A stretch of DNA of 64,000 nucleotides from Cavenderia fasciculata (taxonomy: Eukaryota; Evosea; Eumycetozoa; Acytosteliales; Cavenderiaceae): contig NW_004457695.1 in assembly GCF_000203815.1 (NCBI RefSeq), positions 496,001-560,000 of the forward strand, written 5' to 3'. Positions 61,196-64,000 of this stretch are shown piece by piece. A model generated the notes under the pieces. The model made no database searches and was not told the origin of the DNA. It was given only the letters and a program-made list of their open reading frames with translations. How positions within the stretch are numbered: position 1 is the stretch's first letter; each line of letters opens with the position of its first letter. A program made the position numbers and the translations under genes.

Positions 61196-61841
61196 ATTAG
61201 ATTGTTGGGTGAATGAATATGATTCATCGAGTTTCCCCTTTTTGTACCTCGAATAACCAAGAAGCCCTTTGGCCACGTCAGGATCCTTAACCCCCACTTA
61301 GATATTAAAATAAAAACCACAAGAAACAGGATTTGTAACCCTCACATCCTTTATTGAGTGATCACTAGGGTTTTCCTGACGTGGTCAAAAAAAAGTCTCA
61401 GCGAGGAGAGGATATTCATTCAAAAAGAATCTGCCTCACTAGGCTCACTTCAGCAACATCTTACTGTGCCCCCACCCTCATATTGACCCTTGATTGAAAT
61501 TAAAAAGATAAGTTATTGTATGCACAGTTTCCGACTTAAAATAGATTGAAATAAAAAAAAATGACGTCATCATTCAAGATGCCAAATCAATTAGAGTGGA
61601 GACATGCCTCCGTTGGATTCCTGACCAAATCAACACACACCTCAAAAAATAAAAAAAAAAAAGTTGAAGTCAAAAATTTACTTCTACTATTCGTAAATCA
61701 AAAAATATCCTAATCAATCTTTACAATTTTTAAATTCAATAGTTTGAAATATTCAATAAAGTTTTAAATTAATAATAATATATTAAGTAGGCTGGGGAAC
61801 ATCTCTCGCACACACACACACACACACACAAATATTTGTCG
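61196..61841. promoter_or_regulatory. Divergent promoter with TGACGT palindromes
   Basis: Shared upstream region of the lipase and the secreted protein at 61842. It carries CCACGTCAGGA (61272-61282) and its exact reverse complement TCCTGACGTGG (61374-61384), plus a perfect CRE-like palindrome ATGACGTCAT (61561-61570). A CA repeat (61810-61830) lies just before the right-hand gene. The sites are plausible bZIP targets and suggest co-regulation of two secreted proteins. Confidence 0.5.
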
Positions 61842-62968
61842 ATGATGTTCAACCATCTATTTACGTTATTATTGTTGGTATTGGCCGTGGTTTCGTTGAG
61901 CACAGTTCGCGCAGCTCCTCCATCTTATTTCACCTCTATCAACGCACTTTCAACATTCACATCAACCAATTTGACGACGGGTGATGTAATGAGCAGTGTT
62001 AGTATCGAGTCTGGACTCGTTATAGATACCTTGCTTGAATGCTCTGGCAACGACTATATTGTCTTGACTCACACCTATTCGAATGGGTACAATGTTACTC
62101 GCTTTAATGCTTCGGTAAGATAGGGACAAGATACATAACATCCGATACACTATCTCACTCTTCTCTCTCCTCCTATTCCTCCTCCCTTTAGAGTGGCGAA
62201 ACAACTTACATCGGTGGCTTTAGTATACCATCGAATCCAATACTTAGTTCCCAATATCAATCATCTAGTATTTCCAATGGACTTGTATTCACCACCTACT
62301 GTCCCACTGTAACACCCATGTTGACAATTATTGATTTAGACAATCAAACAACGTAAGTAGTGTGATCATCAATGATACTTTTGATAATCATCATCAAACA
62401 ATACCAACAACAACAAAAACAACATTAATTAACCAACATTACAAAACTCTGCAGAGAGACAATCACCTTTAAAGGAACCACTTGCGATATGTATGCCTTT
62501 GGACAATATGACAACTCTACCCAAACATTCTATATGGTTGGTTGGACTGATAAAAAGGCTAGCAGCCTTACTTTCAGCACCTACTCTATGATTACCAAAG
62601 AGATCACCAATGTGGAGTTTGAATATAATTTGAAATACATAGGACATGTCCAAACCATCTACCTCTTTGAATCCCAACTCTATGCTTGCATCATTCAATT
62701 TACATATGCTGAAGTCCTCCTCCTCGACTTTGAAACAAAGTCGTACAAGAGCATATTCAAACTCGACATTGCGTTCCCAGGAGGCCAATTTATATTCGAT
62801 CCAAGAGGATATATTGTGGGAATGATGGTTGAAGATGATCAAGCCCAATATGGTGTTTACACGATCGATCTCCGCACATTGACAACTACACAACACACCA
62901 TTCCAGTCAAAGACTATCAAACCTTGTCAAACATCGAGGCGGGTGACAATGCGTTCTGCGCCAGATAG
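61842..62968 (+). CDS. Secreted protein of unknown function, beta-rich
   Basis: Three exons: 61842-62114, 62192-62352 and 62455-62968, about 315 residues. The start MMFNHLFTLLLLVLAVVSLS with TVRA/A cleavage region is a strong signal peptide. The mature part consists of repeated short strands separated by turns (DTLLECSGNDYIVLTHTYSN, TTCDMYAFGQYDNSTQTFYM, FKLDIAFPGGQFIFDPRGYI), which resembles the beta-propeller-like secreted families of dictyostelids; no catalytic motif is visible and no membrane anchor follows. Several N-x-S/T sites. Divergent from the lipase-CBM49 gene, so joint expression in an extracellular process is a reasonable inference. All splice sites keep the frame. Confidence 0.82.
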
Positions 62969-63100
62969 ATCCCATTGCCATCACCATTGTTCAATAAACA
63001 ATTCCAACACATATAAAGTTGAACCTATTTATAAAAGTTAGTTAAACAAGTATCTTCACGAGATGACAACCACTTGGCGTACGCATCAACATTTGTAAAC

Positions 63101-63261
63101 TTGTTTGAGTTCTGATAGTAGAGTGGGCATGAATGATCTGTACTCCTCATCCGTCAATTTATTAGTGGTCATTGCATTAATTATAGTCAGAGGTCAAATA
63201 ATCCACCAACACCTCTAGTGTTGCCATCTTTTGTTTTGATAACACTGACTTTAATATCCTT
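63101..63261 (-). pseudogene. Second importin-5-like fragment (segmental duplicate)
   Basis: About 160 bp nearly identical to 58622-58785 in the importin-like pseudogene: it reads ILKSVLSKQKMATLEVLVDY and LTDEEYRSFMP..LLSELKQ, with the same frame disagreement between the two parts as in the other copy. The similarity stops abruptly at 63261 on one side and 63101 on the other, so only this piece was copied or retained. Confidence 0.8.
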
Positions 63262-63263
63262 CC

Positions 63264-63745
63264 AACAGACTAAATTGGTTTCCTGATTGGTCTGTACCAC
63301 CCAAATAACACATATTAGTTGTCTCATTGTACGATGATTGTATATACCATCCTGTGCCTGGTAAAGATATTACTTCCCTAAATTAATAATAATGAATAAT
63401 GATAATTAATTCCTAACTGATCACTCGTTATCTGCTTCTAGCAGACAATAATATTATGCAGATACTATAGTTACTCTTTTTTTTGATTATAATCAAATTT
63501 GAGCAATACTGGATATCCTTTAAAATTAGCATTCAAATTATTATTATTTTTGGTGTTGTTGTTGTAAGATTGGCAATAATAATAATAATAATACCTACCT
63601 CTACCTTTTTGGACCAAATGATTGGAATATAAGATTCACCAACACAGTAATATTACCTCCAATCAGTAGAAATTCATCGCTATTTGACGATGGTAGTATA
63701 CCACCATTCAATTCTACCAAATCCGCTCCAGGTATAGGTATGCTT
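63264..63745 (-). pseudogene. Exon remnants of a beta-rich (possibly secreted) gene
   Basis: Three coding-like pieces on the minus strand: ADLVELNGGILPSSNSDEFL with LIGGNITVLVNLIFQSFGPK (about 63730-63614), FKGYPVLLKFDYNQ (about 63530-63488), and EVISLPGTGWYIQSSYNETT with MCYLGGTDQSGNQFSLL (63377-63264). Intron-like boundaries (GTAGAG, TTTAG) separate them. The last piece runs straight into the importin fragment, so the gene is broken there. No start or full product can be built; the source gene is not recognised but recalls propeller-type secreted proteins. Confidence 0.4.
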
Positions 63746-64000
63746 TGTTGAGTGATAAGATAATATACACAAAAAATAACATTATATATAATATTGGTTA
63801 AATAATAATATTCTTATTTAATTTTCAAGAAAAATTATTTTTAATTTAGTGATCGAGGAAGCACCAAGTCAACATTAAGATACTTTTAATGAAGACTACG
63901 AAGAGGGAAACAAAAGATCTCGGGTGGTTAGATACAAAATCTCGGTAGTGCCAGCAAACAATCATTCATAGAGTGGTATCAAAGGAATAGAAGATAATGA
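63746..64000. other. Terminal unassigned sequence
   Basis: AT-rich up to about 63850, then a more balanced stretch (63851-64000) with no open frame that I can assign. It may be the edge of a feature continuing beyond the window. Confidence 0.4.

Noticed and set aside
63974-63981. TGGTATCA resembling the primer-binding site of some LTR retroelements
   Set aside because: Only eight bases at the window edge; no terminal repeat or coding part visible, so no element can be claimed.

Overview
The window reads as nuclear DNA of a dictyostelid social amoeba. Evidence: AT-rich intergenic DNA full of ATT/TTG/GATT microsatellites, short (about 50-250 bp) AT-rich introns with GTATGT/GTAAGT donors and TTTAG/ATAG acceptors, Asn/Gln/Ser homopolymer runs inside conserved proteins, TAA-biased stops, and families I associate with dictyostelids (LIF-motif ankyrin proteins, CBM49 modules, ubpA-type isopeptidase T). 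Base composition is less extreme than I would expect for D. discoideum, so a group 1-3 species (Cavenderia, Heterostelium or similar) is my guess. I see no tRNA, rRNA, CRISPR array or intact transposon.

Layout. 0-7.1 kb: four tandem minus-strand copies (the first cut by the window edge) of a three-exon gene for a Cys-rich secreted protein, most with a Ser/Thr-rich stalk and hydrophobic tail; one copy has lost that tail. 7.9-13.6 kb: TAF1 of TFIID. 14.1-15.4 kb: a GATA factor. 17.1-19.3 kb: a membrane EGF-like protein with a run of about 33 Asn. 20 kb: an acidic coiled-coil protein. 23.7-24.8 kb: a small, possibly myristoylated protein. 25.5-26.9 kb: a small heat-shock (alpha-crystallin) protein with a long basic repeat extension. 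27.2-28.3 kb: decayed DNA and a 42-bp-arm foldback. 28.5-30.6 kb: an ankyrin-family protein. 30.6-33.5 kb: a divergent pair, NDUFAF6 (with His-rich repeats) and RNA polymerase II subunit RPB3. 33.7-36.0 kb: an ABCD-type half transporter. 36.9-37.9 kb: an unknown gene with a probable single-base frame break. 38.2 kb: an intronless bacterial-type AlkD glycosylase. 39.2-42.1 kb: isopeptidase T (ubpA). 45.6-47.7 kb: a leucine-rich-repeat protein fused to a two-component receiver domain. 48.4-49.5 kb: eIF3k. 50.5-51.0 kb: a small ankyrin protein. 51.3-52.5 kb: tRNA-dihydrouridine synthase (Dus4 type).

52.7-63.8 kb is a duplication and decay zone: an intact LIF-motif ankyrin-family gene followed by its broken copy, an importin-5-like pseudogene, an orphan MUS81/EME1-like C-terminal fragment, then a live divergent pair (secreted lipase with a C-terminal CBM49-like domain, and a secreted protein of unknown role) sharing a promoter with TGACGT palindromes, then a second importin fragment fused to remnants of another gene.

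Most genes are unrelated housekeeping functions (transcription: TAF1, RPB3, GATA; translation: eIF3k, Dus4; ubiquitin recycling: ubpA). The most unusual items are the LRR-receiver fusion, the alpha-crystallin protein with 30-residue basic repeats, the His-rich NDUFAF6, the AlkD gene of likely bacterial origin, the lipase-CBM49 fusion, and the tandem Cys-rich surface-protein family. Exon boundaries were inferred by hand from splice consensus and reading-frame continuity.
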